A stretch of DNA of 64,000 nt from Pseudonocardia kujensis (GCF_021283305.1 NZ_JAJSOK010000017.1:62001-126000), one strand, 5' to 3'. Positions 20,981 to 30,177 are shown, numbered from the stretch's first letter. Numbers and translations: made by a program. The notes: generated from the letters alone by a model not told the origin.

Positions 20981-21210
20981 TCCCGCCCCTCCAACCGTTC
21001 AGCGACTGGTCTTCCCCAGGAAGCCGTAGCGACCAGCAGGGCTTGCCTGCCTAGCCAGCGCACACCGAGCATATCGTTCGCTCGCACGGCGAGAATGGAG
21101 ACCGTCCGCTCACGTTGTCAAGCGTGGTCGCTAGAGTGGGTAGCGTTCGCAGCGGACGCTTGCGCAGGCCGTCATCGAAGATCTTCGCTGTGGTGTGCAG
21201 AGGGGGGAGC

Positions 21211-21660
21211 ATGGACGAGGACAGGCTGGCGCGGCCGAGGACCGTCGCTGAGAAGCTGTCGCGACTCTTCGAGGTCATGCATGCGCCAGAGGCGCGGCCG
21301 TTGAGCACTCGAGAGGTCGCAAAGCGCGTGAAGCAGCAAGGCGGCTCAATCTCACCTACGTACATCTCTGAACTCCGCACGGGCAAGAAGACGAATCCGT
21401 CACTGGAGCAGGTGATGTGGTTGGCTGCTGCGTTCGGAGTGTCTGCCGGGTACTTCACCGACCCTGAGGTCGCTGAGCGGGTCGACGCTGAGCTCGACCG
21501 CCTCGCCGAGCGCCACCGCAACGCTCAACTTCAGGAGCTCGCGGCGCAGACCGCCTGCATCGCCGAGCGAACGGCGAGTCTGAGTCCGACGGACCGCGAG
21601 GCCCTGGCCGCGATGGTGGAGCAACACCTGAAGAGTCGCCGCGAGCAGCAAGCGCTGTGA
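21211..21660 (+). CDS. XRE-family DNA-binding regulator
   Basis: 149 residues. A helix-turn-helix of the XRE/Cro type spans about residues 25-80 (STREVAKRVKQQGGSISPTYISELRTGKKTNP split by the turn), followed by a helical dimerisation region. Length and layout resemble EspR-like actinobacterial regulators. The ATG at 21211 is preceded by AGGGGGGAG, an excellent ribosome binding site; the longer open frame upstream was rejected. It is divergent from the conjugation operon and separated from it by 230 bp, so it is the prime candidate for controlling that operon. It overlaps the next gene at TGATG, implying co-translation. Confidence 0.85.
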   Translation: MDEDRLARPRTVAEKLSRLFEVMHAPEARPLSTREVAKRVKQQGGSISPTYISELRTGKKTNPSLEQVMWLAAAFGVSAGYFTDPEVAERVDAELDRLAERHRNAQLQELAAQTACIAERTASLSPTDREALAAMVEQHLKSRREQQAL

Positions 21661-22100
21661 TGCAGTCGTTCAACGAACGGCTCGATTGGCTGCTTGCCGT
21701 CGTCCCTCGCGAGCCTGGCCGTCTTGCCGGACGCTTCGAGATCGTTGACGTCGAAACAGCCCTCAGCGACTCCGTGACGGCCGATGGAGGCCGAAGGCTT
21801 GGCGGCGGCGACTGGCTTCGAGCTGTCCGCGAGGATCGCGTTGACGTGAGCGACGAGAGTTGCACCCCCTACCTCAACGCGCTCGAAAACTTGCTGCGGT
21901 TGCCCCGTGGGTACTTCCGGGATGAAACGCTCGCCGGCTCTACTGATCAGCTGATCAAGGCGACGGCCGAGTTGCCAGGAACGACGATCACCGGGCCATG
22001 CCGCTCCACCACGGCCGCGTACGAGGTCGACGACCTGCTTCGGCTCACTGAGCTGCTTCGAGACGCCTATCGCAGCCGTCCGAGTGCAAAGCACTCGTAA
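21660..22100 (+). CDS. Hypothetical protein between XRE regulator and ImmA-type peptidase
   Basis: 146 residues, not recognised. It is rich in charged residues, has no signal or membrane segment, and contains a tract (SDESCTPYLNALENLLRLPRGYF) that looks like part of a second, degenerate XRE-like helical fold; the phrase around LRLPRGYFRDE recalls the C-terminal ends of such domains. ATG at 21660 overlaps the upstream stop (TGATG); a GTG three bases earlier is equally possible. The position between a repressor and an ImmA-like protease suggests a partner or a target of these. Confidence 0.6.
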   Translation: MQSFNERLDWLLAVVPREPGRLAGRFEIVDVETALSDSVTADGGRRLGGGDWLRAVREDRVDVSDESCTPYLNALENLLRLPRGYFRDETLAGSTDQLIKATAELPGTTITGPCRSTTAAYEVDDLLRLTELLRDAYRSRPSAKHS

Positions 22101-22216
22101 AGGCTGTACGGGCTGCGAGGGCGGCGCACCCGAAAGGGTCAGTGACTATCACTCGACAGTCAGGAAGCAGGCTGTCGATGATCAACCAGTGTGCCAAGGA
22201 GGAAGGGACAGGGGAG

Positions 22217-22777
22217 ATGAACCGTCGCGAGCTGCGACGCGTGGCTCGGGGCCTCGTCCGAGATCTGGAGCTTGCTCGGCCGCTTGACGTGTCCCTCTTG
22301 ATCGAGCGCCTCGGCCAACAGCGGGGTCGGCCCATCGAACTCGTCCCGACTGATGCTCTGCCCCCGAACTCTGCCTTCGGCTTCACCGGTGGCGACGAAA
22401 CCGTCGACGTGATCATGTACGAGAAGCGAACGGCACGAGCCCATCAGACATTGATCGTCCTGCACGAGCTTGCGCACATGATCCTCGATCACCCGCGACA
22501 CGCCGTGGACCACGGGCTCGCCTCCCTGCGCGCCGAAGAGTTCCAGACCATAAGTTCCGACGCCCTAGCGGAGGTCTTCGGCCAGGGAGCCCAACGACGC
22601 AGAGGGACTGGGTTTGGTCGCCGGCGGAAGCAGGTTCCCTCACTCTACGACGACCGCAATGAGTGGGAGGCGGAGGTCCTCGCCACGGTTCTGCTCTCGT
22701 GGACGCCAGTTTGCGGCCCGCCGCACAGCAAACCGAGGACAGATCCATTCGAAGCGCTCCTCAGCGGAGGTCCGTAA
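22217..22777 (+). CDS. ImmA/IrrE-family metallopeptidase
   Basis: 186 residues. The zinc-peptidase motif HELAH is at residues 83-87 (VLHELAHMIL), and a downstream acidic helix, NEWEAEVLATVLL, supplies the third ligand; this is the ImmA/IrrE (peptidase M78) signature. In ICEBs1 and Deinococcus such enzymes cleave XRE repressors to release gene expression. The upstream XRE gene is therefore the obvious substrate candidate, which is inference from the family. The ATG at 22217 follows AGGGGAG; an in-frame GTG/ATG farther upstream lacks such a site. Confidence 0.85.
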   Translation: MNRRELRRVARGLVRDLELARPLDVSLLIERLGQQRGRPIELVPTDALPPNSAFGFTGGDETVDVIMYEKRTARAHQTLIVLHELAHMILDHPRHAVDHGLASLRAEEFQTISSDALAEVFGQGAQRRRGTGFGRRRKQVPSLYDDRNEWEAEVLATVLLSWTPVCGPPHSKPRTDPFEALLSGGP

Positions 22778-22862
22778 TAAGACGGCAGGCGGAGGTGCGA
22801 GCACAATCGCTTTATAAGCAGGGAGCGTAGATACCCATGACGAGCAGCTGGAAGGCGAGACG

Positions 22863-23996
22863 TTGATCCTCCAACTCGTCCTGATCGCAGCCCTACTCCT
22901 GGCGGCCCTGTGGCGAACGAGCTCCTACTTGCGCCGCAGCGCCAGCGCGCGCTCGGCAGGTGCAAGCCTGACGACGGGCCTGTACCTGCTCGCACTCGGT
23001 CAGATACTCAGCCTCCCGCTGATCACGGCCCGGGTCGACGATTTTTTGACCCTAGGCGTCGGGAAGACCGCCTACAACCTAACCACGATGTTGGGGCTGG
23101 TCTTACTCCTCGCCTTCTTCACGTCAGCGACCTCAACCGGTCGGCGGACGAAGAATGGAGCGATCACCGCGCATGTGATCGCCTTCGGCTTCACAGCGGT
23201 CACGCTCATCGCGCTCATGATCGGAACCTCCACCGGTCAGCGGGCGCATTCACTGCACTCGTCAGCTCTGTCGCAGCCAACGATAGCCTTTTTCTACATC
23301 GTCGGAAACGTCTACTTTGTCTACGCCTACTGCGTAATCGCTCGCTTGGTCTGGCGATACTCCAAGGAGCGATCTGACGACGTATCCCGACTTATGTTTG
23401 CCTCTTTGCGGGTGATGGCAGTAGCGGCGGCAGGTCAGGCACTCACTGCCGTGGCTCGAGGCGCATGGGTCGTGAACGCCGTTTGCGGAAGGGCCCGGCT
23501 TCAGGAGTACGAGCTAATCATCTGGAACGTCTCGAACGCGTCTCTCATTATCTTCGTCATCGGAGCTTCGATGCTCGGTCTAGCCGGGCTCCTCCGAGCG
23601 CTGAAACGCTCGCGGCAACGGCGTCACCAGTACCGCGAGCTGGAGCCGCTGTGGGCAGCACTACGCGACGCGCACCCTGAGCTCGTGTTGATCGACCGAA
23701 GCGGAACCCGTTTCCAACGGCGAATCATCGAATGTTTCGACGGGCTGACGAGGGTGAGCCCGTACCTGGCGCACGCGGCGAGTGGAACTGATCTCACCTC
23801 ATGCTCGGAGTCCGAGCTTGCCGGCTACATCCGCCAGGCATTGATACTTAAGGCCGAGCTCGGCGATCAAGCAGTGCTCGAACCGGTCAAGCGGCTTCTA
23901 CCACTCTCATTAATAGAATCTGATGATGGGGTCCTCAAGCTGGTCACCCTGGCTGGCGCCTTCCGAGGAGAGCTCTCAGCCGTACGCCTCAGATGA
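22863..23996 (+). CDS. Polytopic membrane protein, DUF6545/MAB_1171c-like
   Basis: 377 residues with about seven membrane helices in the first 245 residues (starting LILQLVLIAALLLAALW; ending IIFVIGASMLGLAGLL) and a cytoplasmic C-terminal domain of about 130 residues. It resembles the actinobacterial MAB_1171c/DUF6545 family, often encoded next to XRE and ImmA-like genes; I rely on topology and neighbourhood. A TTG start at 22863 is preceded by GGAAGGCG. It may be a membrane sensor that relays a signal to the peptidase-repressor pair. Within it, at 23472-23486, is a chance 13/15 match to the left-end palindrome. Confidence 0.7.
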   Translation: MILQLVLIAALLLAALWRTSSYLRRSASARSAGASLTTGLYLLALGQILSLPLITARVDDFLTLGVGKTAYNLTTMLGLVLLLAFFTSATSTGRRTKNGAITAHVIAFGFTAVTLIALMIGTSTGQRAHSLHSSALSQPTIAFFYIVGNVYFVYAYCVIARLVWRYSKERSDDVSRLMFASLRVMAVAAAGQALTAVARGAWVVNAVCGRARLQEYELIIWNVSNASLIIFVIGASMLGLAGLLRALKRSRQRRHQYRELEPLWAALRDAHPELVLIDRSGTRFQRRIIECFDGLTRVSPYLAHAASGTDLTSCSESELAGYIRQALILKAELGDQAVLEPVKRLLPLSLIESDDGVLKLVTLAGAFRGELSAVRLR

Positions 23997-24037
23997 GCCG
24001 CTTCAGAGCTTTGCACGCCGGAAAGAGGTGATGAGTG

Positions 24038-24637
24038 ATGAGTAAGGTCGACCTCTACGTCGATCCTGTATGCCCGTTCGCCTGGATCGCATATGGCTGG
24101 CTCTGCGAAGTTGAGGCGCAGCGAACCATCGAACTAAGCGTTCGAATCATGAGCCTGGCCATTCTCAACGACGGGCGCGAAGGACATGCCCCCGAGGCTG
24201 AAAGGGGCCTTGACAGCGCCTGGCGACCCGTTCGCGTCGCAGCCGCAGTCGAGGAACACCTCGGTCAGGCAGGGCTCCGTGGGTACTACGCGGCCTTCGG
24301 CCGCCTATTTCACGTCGAACGAGTTCGTCCCAGAGACGAGGTTATCCGCCGCGCCTTGGCGGAAGTCGGCATGAGTCAGCTCATCGACGTTGCGGATGCG
24401 AGCCAGTACGACGAGACAGTGCGGAAGAGTCATGCGGCTGGGATGCAGCCGGTAGGCCTAGATGTCGGAACTCCCACAATTCATGTAGACGGCGTTGCCT
24501 TCTTCGGGCCTATACTCACTGCGATCCCTAGAGGTCAAGACGCGTTGGATATGTTTGACGGAACTATTCTAATTGCGCGCAACCCCCACTTCTCTGAGCT
24601 GAAGCGAACCCGAGGCAGTGAACTCAAGTACGACTGA
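24038..24637 (+). CDS. Rv2466c-like thioredoxin-fold protein (mycothiol-dependent nitroreductase family)
   Basis: 199 residues. The N terminus VDLYVDPVCPFAWIAYGWL and the conserved blocks MSLAILN, VGTPTIHVDGVAFFGP and HFSELKRTR match the Rv2466c family of DsbA-like oxidoreductases that use mycothiol in actinobacteria. The family active site is CPWC; here it is CPFA, so only Cys12 remains and the resolving cysteine is replaced by Ala15, consistent with a monothiol mechanism. ATG at 24038, with GAAAGAGG upstream. It follows the membrane-protein gene by 41 bp and may be the last gene of that cassette. Confidence 0.8.
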   Translation: MSKVDLYVDPVCPFAWIAYGWLCEVEAQRTIELSVRIMSLAILNDGREGHAPEAERGLDSAWRPVRVAAAVEEHLGQAGLRGYYAAFGRLFHVERVRPRDEVIRRALAEVGMSQLIDVADASQYDETVRKSHAAGMQPVGLDVGTPTIHVDGVAFFGPILTAIPRGQDALDMFDGTILIARNPHFSELKRTRGSELKYD

Positions 24638-24810
24638 AGCCCCACCTCTCGCCGCGGATCGAAGGGAAAGCCGACGGGGACCGCGTTGGTACTACCCGGG
24701 GTGCGGCATGGGGAGGCCTCGCGCTACGCGGGTTGCGCAAGCTGCCTGGGCGCGCAATTAGCTGGGATAATGGAGGGAATCCCATCTAGTAGCTCCGTCA
24801 GACGCCGCTA

Positions 24811-24840
24811 GACAGTCCGGCGCAGTGGCGTTGGACTGTC
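24811..24840. repeat. Inverted repeat just outside the ISL3 remnant
   Basis: GACAGTCC at 24811-24818 pairs with GGACTGTC at 24833-24840 around a 14-nt loop. It lies about 170 bp beyond the last gene of the cassette and 19 bp before the presumed IS end, so it may be a terminator or a recombination site. No other gene content is seen between 24638 and 24858. Confidence 0.4.
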
Positions 24841-24858
24841 GGTGGGGCGGGCTAACCT

Positions 24859-25740
24859 GGCTCTTCCGGATCTGGAGTGCAGGTGAGAGCGTGATCGACC
24901 GCGGGAGTGCGGTCGTGTCGCTGCGCTGAGGTGGGCCCCGAGAAGTTGATGATGCAGGTTCCTACGCCAGTACCGTCAAGCATCCGGGGACCCGATGTCG
25001 CAGCATGCGTGCCCGCCCGCTCAGATCGTGGCCGACACGATCCTCGGTACCTTCGAGCTCGGGGTGCGGATCACCAACGCCGCCCTCGACGGCGAGACCA
25101 CGGTGCTGTGGTGCGAGCTGCTCACCGACGGGCCCGGCGACTGCCCGGGCTGCGGGCTGACCGGGGTCTACCGCGACAGCACCGAGCGCCGGGCCAGCGA
25201 TGTCCCGGTGGCGGGACATCCGTTGCAGCTACGGGCGCGGGTGCCGCGCTACCGGTGCGTGCAGGACGACTGCGCCCTCGAGATCTTTGTTCACGACTCG
25301 TCCCCGTCTGGCCCGTCCCCGGGCCTCGACCACCCCGCGATGCGCGGACTACGTGCTGCGCGCTTGGCGATCGACAAGGCCACCGTCGCCGCAGTCACCC
25401 GGGAGCTCGGCCGCTCCTGGGACACAGTGAACAGCGTCGCGGTCGCTGCGACCGAGGCTCTGCTGCTCGCCGCCGGCCCGGCCTGCCTCGACGGCGTGCG
25501 GGCGATCGGGGTTGACGAGCACAAGTGGGCGCACGCGTTCGGCGCTCACAGCGACCGGTTCGTCACTGTGATCACCGACCTGAGCGATGTCGTCGCAGGT
25601 GAGGACCGGCACGCTGCTCGACCTGGTCCCGGTCGCTCGGCGCCGCGCTGACGACCTGGCCCGCCCGCGACCAGACCTTCCGCGACGGAGGCCGGGTCGT
25701 GGCGATGGGCGGGTTCCGGGCGGCCGGAGGAGACCCCGCT
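24859..25740 (+). mobile_element. Truncated, frameshifted ISL3-family element
   Basis: The left end begins near 24859 with GGCTCTTCCGGATCTGGAG, which resembles ISL3 terminal repeats. The transposase starts at ATG 24995 and shows the zinc-finger pair CPGCG...CVQDDC and the block AIGVDEHKWAH of the DDE domain. After about residue 200 the frame shifts: the expected continuation (TGTLLDLVP) appears in another frame from about 25600. The sequence stops resembling ISL3 near 25730. No right inverted repeat is visible. The element is dead. Confidence 0.8.
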
Positions 25741-25807
25741 TAACTTGCGTGCTGTCCATCAAGTATCTTGTTGGGAACGTTCCGTCGACAGCGAAGGCAG
25801 GGCTGTG

Positions 25808-26179
25808 ATGATCGAGATTGAGGACCGGGAACTCGACGCGCTGCTGGCCGAGGACCCGAGCGGGCCCGTCGTGATGCTCAACCTGCTGCGGTTCCGACCC
25901 GACGGGGGCCGGGAGAGCTACCGGAGATACGCACAGTACTTGAACGAGACGGGGATTTCCGCGCGCTACCAGACGGATGTCCTCTACGCGGGAACCGGCG
26001 AGCGTGCTCTGGTTGCCGAGGATGGGCAAGCCTGGGACATGGTCCTGTTGGTCCGGTATCCGAGTCGGCAGCACTTCGCCGACATGATTCGCGATCCCGA
26101 GTATCAGGCCGGCAGTCATTATCGCACGGACGCACTCATCGAATCTGTGCTCCAGCCAACCGTTCCGGCGGGAAACTGA
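25808..26179 (+). CDS. DUF1330 family protein
   Basis: 123 residues with the alpha/beta ferredoxin-like (dimeric alpha-beta barrel) pattern of DUF1330: PVVMLNLLRF, YRRYAQYL, DMVLLVRYPSRQHFADMIRDPEYQ. The function of the family is not established. The ATG at 25808 was chosen; a GTG lies directly before it. It sits between an IS remnant and a TetR gene read in the same direction, so the TetR protein may control it, which is inference from proximity. Confidence 0.8.
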   Translation: MIEIEDRELDALLAEDPSGPVVMLNLLRFRPDGGRESYRRYAQYLNETGISARYQTDVLYAGTGERALVAEDGQAWDMVLLVRYPSRQHFADMIRDPEYQAGSHYRTDALIESVLQPTVPAGN

Positions 26180-26352
26180 CCAGGTGCTCGCGGCGCACGA
26201 GGACGTCATGCCATCCTCACCGTCTTCCGGCGGCAACCGTGGTCCGTCGAGCAGATGCTTGTGTGGTGACAAGCAACGAAGAGGATTGACGACCGGCCGC
26301 CCGTCGTGACGAGGAAGGGCCAAGTCCAGGGAGCGCGAGGAGAAGCCGGACG

Positions 26353-26973
26353 ATGCCGAAAGCCGGAAGCGCGGCCCCAAGACCTCGCCGCACTCAGCAG
26401 CAGCGCCGCGCAGAGGCCGAGCGGCGAGTACTGGACGCGGCCCTACGGCTGGTCGCTACGCAAGGGTCCCGGAAGCTGAGCATCGCGGCGGTAGGCGAGG
26501 AATCCGGCTACAGCCGCGGAATCGTCAACCATCATTTCGGGACCCGCGAGGCGCTCATCGCCGCGTTGCCCGAGGCGGCCGCGGCCCGGTTCAGCATGCC
26601 GGACGCCGGGCTCACCGGGTTCGAGCGGCTGGTCGCCCGCTGCCTCTGGTACATCGACGGGCTCAGCAACTTCGCGCCGGCCGGTCAGGCAGCCCTGCTC
26701 ATGTGGGCAGAAGCGGCCGGCGCAGACCCTACGCTGCGCCCGATATTCGAGAAGCGTGACCACACGTTTCGGGGACAGGTTGCGGCCGATGTGCAGCAAG
26801 GCATCGAAGAAGGCACGATCCGTGCCGACGCCGACCCCGACACGGTCGCCGTCCTCGTGGTGGGCCAGCTGCGCGGCGTCGGTCTGCAGCTCATGGTCAC
26901 CCCGCAAGCGGCCACAACGGACTCGATCAAGCGGCACGTCGAGCTAATGCTGTCCGGCCTCCGATCCTCGTGA
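26353..26973 (+). CDS. TetR-family transcriptional regulator
   Basis: 206 residues. The N-terminal helix-turn-helix is recognisable: RRVLDAALRLVATQGSRKLS..., then GYSRGIVNHHFGTREALI at about residues 55-72. The C-terminal ligand-binding domain is all-helical. A lysine/arginine-rich lead of about 25 residues precedes the HTH. It is 173 bp downstream of the DUF1330 gene. The target is not deducible; it is surrounded by IS debris, so it may have been brought in or separated from its targets. Confidence 0.87.
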   Translation: MPKAGSAAPRPRRTQQQRRAEAERRVLDAALRLVATQGSRKLSIAAVGEESGYSRGIVNHHFGTREALIAALPEAAAARFSMPDAGLTGFERLVARCLWYIDGLSNFAPAGQAALLMWAEAAGADPTLRPIFEKRDHTFRGQVAADVQQGIEEGTIRADADPDTVAVLVVGQLRGVGLQLMVTPQAATTDSIKRHVELMLSGLRSS

Positions 26974-27059
26974 GCGCACCGATCCACCACTAGGCTTAGT
27001 GACAGGCTCGGTAAGGGCCCAGAACGCGCAGACGTAGCCGTCTGCGGGCAAAGGCGCTG

Positions 27060-27345
27060 CTTTCCTCACCGATCACCCGGGCGTCGGGCAGCAAGACCGT
27101 GCGCTGGCCCGCTACGCCCGCAACCGCGGCCTCGGTGACGTGATCCACCGGTGGGCGTTCTGCGTCTTGCGCGGCTCACCCGGGGCCGGGGTCTACAACG
27201 ATGCGGGGCGCCGGGGTGGGGCATCACGCCGCGCTGCGCCAACTCGGCAATCGCCTGGCCGGGATTCTGCATAGGTGCATTAAAGATCCAGGCCAGCTAC
27301 GACGACACCACTGCCTGGGCCCACCACACAACTGCCGCCGCTTGA
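27060..27345 (+). pseudogene. IS110-family transposase remnant
   Basis: Fragments of the C-terminal half of an IS110/IS1111-type transposase are spread over three frames: LARYARNRGLGDVIHRWAF and SPGAGVYND, then ALRQLGNRLAGILHRCI, then YDDTTAWAHHTTAAA. At least two frameshifts separate them and the N-terminal half is absent. No element ends are visible. Confidence 0.7.
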
Positions 27346-27592
27346 CACCGCTTCGTCATGGGATGTCTGAGCCGTTCCTACTGGAGCACCGGTTCGAACA
27401 GGGCCGGCGGCACAGGGGGTTTCACTAGGAGGGCGCCGAACTGCGGAATCTGCTCCGCCACGGTCCTGCTGTGCTGCCAGAACCCCTCGATCGAGGCGAA
27501 CTCCTGGATCACCAGCAGCGGTCCGCGGGAGTGTCTGATCTTCGGTGTAACTGGTCTGTAGCTCCGGGCGTGTCCCGGGGGAAGGACCAGCG

Positions 27593-27943
27593 ATGACCGA
27601 CACGATCGAGCCCATGCCACCGGGCCGGTTCGACCAGCAACAACTCGCTCAACAACTCGTGGAAGCGGCTCGGGCCGAGGGCGTAGAGCTCGTCGGCCCG
27701 GGCGGGCTGCTCACCGGGTTGACCAAGACGCTGCTCGAGACCGCGCTGGAAGCGGAGATGAGCGAGCACCTGGGCTACGACCGCCACGACCTCGCAGGCC
27801 GCGACGGAGGGAACTTGCGCAACGGCACCCGTACCAAGACCGTGCTCACCGAGATCGGGCGCAGCGTGGGCAGACCCCGTCAGAGACGGTTGTCCGGGGG
27901 CGCAGCCGCACCACGGCGCCGGAGTCATGGACTTCGTCAATGA
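27593..27943 (+). pseudogene. IS256-family transposase, N-terminal fragment
   Basis: The first 95 residues match the IS256 (Mutator-like) transposase start: GLLTGLTKTLLETALEAEMSEHLGY followed by the RNGTRTKTVLTEIG block. The frame then runs into unrelated sequence and stops; the catalytic DDE residues are missing. The remaining part of the element is absent from the following 250 bp. On the opposite strand a short protein-like stretch ending at 27378 (SIEGFWQHSRTVAEQIPQFG) may be another unrelated gene fragment. Confidence 0.78.
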
Positions 27944-28198
27944 CTACCGCAGACAGCTCAGGGATCAGAGCAGCGGCAAGATCACGAACGCGCACGGGCA
28001 GTGACGATCACAGACCTACACCGTCACCCGAACAGGACACGCCGGGCCGACCACCTCTTCTGAGCCAGAGCCGATCTTGAAACGGTCCCTGGCGCCTCGC
28101 TCCCGAGTTAGCTGCCCAGTTACAACTTCCACCGGCCCCACGCCGTGCTCGGCGGACGCCACCCGCGACCGCGTCAGCAACCTCTGCGGGCGGGACAT

Positions 28199-28909
28199 CT
28201 ATTCAGGCGGTCCAGTCAGGTCGTTTATTGCACTTCGTGCGCGTTCGATCGCGATGTGCTCCGCGCGTTCGGGGTCGCGGGCGCGGATGGCATCCAAGGT
28301 GTTGCGGTGGCTGTCCCAGCGTGAACGCCCGAAGGTCGGGTCCTTGCGCAGGCGCTCGAGGGATCGCTCGCGGCGTTCGACGCTGGAGAGAGCGCGGGTT
28401 TGTTCGAAGAGGCGGATCAGTACTGGGTTGTGTGTGCTGGCCAGGACGCCGGAGTTGAACTCCTGCACACAGGCGTAGAGCTGCTCGGCGTGACCATCGA
28501 TGGGCAGACCTTCCGCGACGCGGGCGGCGTAGAGCCTGCTCTGGTCCTCGGCATCCTCTAGGAGCCGGGCGAGGTGGGCGATGTCGTCGTCGGTGGCGTG
28601 GACGGCGGCGAGCCGCGCGACCAGGCCGCGCAGGGCGATCTCCACCTCGGCGAGCTGCTCCGGGGTGGCGCGGGCGGGGCTGGCCACCAGAACCGTCCGC
28701 GGGCTTCGTCGTTCGAGGAGGCCGTCGGCCTCGAGACGTTTGATGGCTTCACGGATTGGTGTGGGGCTCACTGCGAGCCGCGCGGCGAGCCCACGCTCGG
28801 TCACCCGCTCGCCGGGCTCCAGCGAGCCGTCGACGATCGCGTCCCGCAGGTGCTGGTAGGCGCGCTCGGCCAGCGATGTCGAGTCGAGGCCACCGATCGG
28901 TTGCGGCAC
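28199..28909 (-). CDS. GntR/FCD-family regulator of the downstream carboxylate operon
   Basis: 236 residues. The GntR winged helix spans about 15-80 (LAERAYQHLRDAIVDGSLEPGERVTERGLAARLAVSPTPIREAIKRL across several helices) and a C-terminal FCD ligand domain follows. The GTG at 28909 was chosen because GGGAGGG lies directly upstream; a longer open frame to 28966 has no such site. FCD regulators usually sense carboxylates or amino acids. It is divergent from the six-gene operon that starts at 29077, with 167 bp between, so it most likely represses that operon until the substrate appears. Confidence 0.85.
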   Translation of the reverse strand: MPQPIGGLDSTSLAERAYQHLRDAIVDGSLEPGERVTERGLAARLAVSPTPIREAIKRLEADGLLERRSPRTVLVASPARATPEQLAEVEIALRGLVARLAAVHATDDDIAHLARLLEDAEDQSRLYAARVAEGLPIDGHAEQLYACVQEFNSGVLASTHNPVLIRLFEQTRALSSVERRERSLERLRKDPTFGRSRWDSHRNTLDAIRARDPERAEHIAIERARSAINDLTGPPE

Positions 28910-29076
28910 GTTCCCTCCCTCTGAGCCAAGCCTCAGCCTAGGTGCAACGCGCTTCTGCCACATCACCCACCGATGCTATTGCAAAAGGCGTGCTGGTGAC
29001 CTACGCTTCTTGGCGCCGGCGGGTGTGACGGGTGCCATCCATCGGCTCGGGCTCGACACGAGAGGTATGGCAAACA

Positions 29077-30177
29077 ATGAGGTTCGCTCTCCAGGGCGTG
29101 ACGCTTGCCGTGTCCGCCGTGCTGGTGCTGTCCGCGTGCGGCGGCGCTCAGGGCGGCTCGGACGGTTCCGAGATCACCGCCGACACGTCCAGACCGTCCC
29201 AGATCTCCGCGGAGGTGGTGAGCGCGGCCGAGGCCGAGGGGCAGGTCGTTGTTTACACCAACTCGCCCGACGAGCTGTGGGACGCGTTGATCCCCAAGTT
29301 CCAGCAGGCCTACCCGGGGGTCACGATCTCCCCGGTCAGCCTCAACGGTCCGGAGCTGGTCCAGCGGCTGCGCTCGGAGCGGAGCTCCGGCGCTCCGACG
29401 GCCGACCTGGTGATCGACAGCTCACCGAGCACGCTATTCGACCTGGCCGACGCGCTCGCGCCGCGCACGTCGGCGTTCGACGCCGACCTGCCGGACTACG
29501 CCAAGCCACGTCCGGGCGTCTACGCGATCTCCGCTGACCCGTCGATCATCGTCTACAACAAGGCGGCGCTCGGTGACAGCCCGCCGAGGTCCCTCGCCGA
29601 CGTCGCCGCCCTGGCCCCCGGCAACCCGGGCAAGCTCGCCACGTACGACATCGACAGCGAGAACGGATACGCCCAGATGTGGACGTTCGCGAAGGACCGC
29701 GATGACGCATGGACGACCTTCGGGCAGCTGGCCCCGGCGACCCGGTACGAGCTCAACGGCGGATCGATGACGCAGAAGATCGCCCGGGGCGAGTACACCG
29801 CGGGCTACTTCCAGTCCGGGCTGGTCCGCGGCCTGCTCAAGCCGAACGGCCTCGACTCGATCGTCGGCTGGAGCTACGAGGCGGACGGGACCACGATGGT
29901 GCCCCGCTACGCCGCCGCGGTCGAGGGTGCCGCGCACCCCAACGCCGCGGCGTTGCTGCAGGACTACCTCCTCTCGGCGCCGGGCCAGACCGTCGCGTGT
30001 TCCAGCGGGCTGACCGCGGTCCGCGACGACGTCGCCGACACCTGCGGCGACTTCACCGTCAAGAAGGTCCGTGACGAGGTGGGGGCGGACAACGTGCTGA
30101 TGGTCCCCCTCGACGAGGCGATGCGCACCGACAAGGCGGCCTTCGCCGCCCGGCTGACCGAGGCCCGGAACACGTGA
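29077..30177 (+). CDS. Lipoprotein substrate-binding component, ferric-type ABC importer
   Basis: 366 residues. A lipoprotein signal with the lipobox LSAC (VLVLSACGG) spans residues 1-20, followed by an extracellular type-2 periplasmic-binding fold. The motif VVVYTNSPDELWDALIPKFQQAYPGV is characteristic of the FbpA/FutA/AfuA (Fe3+) and 2-aminoethylphosphonate cluster of binding proteins. The conserved Tyr pair of ferric-binding proteins is not obvious. Given the catabolic genes that follow, the ligand is more likely a small carboxylate than iron (inference). ATG at 29077 was chosen by the signal peptide. The 3' end overlaps the permease start. Confidence 0.83.
   Translation: MRFALQGVTLAVSAVLVLSACGGAQGGSDGSEITADTSRPSQISAEVVSAAEAEGQVVVYTNSPDELWDALIPKFQQAYPGVTISPVSLNGPELVQRLRSERSSGAPTADLVIDSSPSTLFDLADALAPRTSAFDADLPDYAKPRPGVYAISADPSIIVYNKAALGDSPPRSLADVAALAPGNPGKLATYDIDSENGYAQMWTFAKDRDDAWTTFGQLAPATRYELNGGSMTQKIARGEYTAGYFQSGLVRGLLKPNGLDSIVGWSYEADGTTMVPRYAAAVEGAAHPNAAALLQDYLLSAPGQTVACSSGLTAVRDDVADTCGDFTVKKVRDEVGADNVLMVPLDEAMRTDKAAFAARLTEARNT

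Noticed and set aside
23472..23486. GTGAACGCCGTTTGC, 13/15 match to the left-end palindrome inside the DUF6545-like gene
   Set aside because: It loses the dyad symmetry at two positions and lies in coding sequence (VNAV); probably coincidental.
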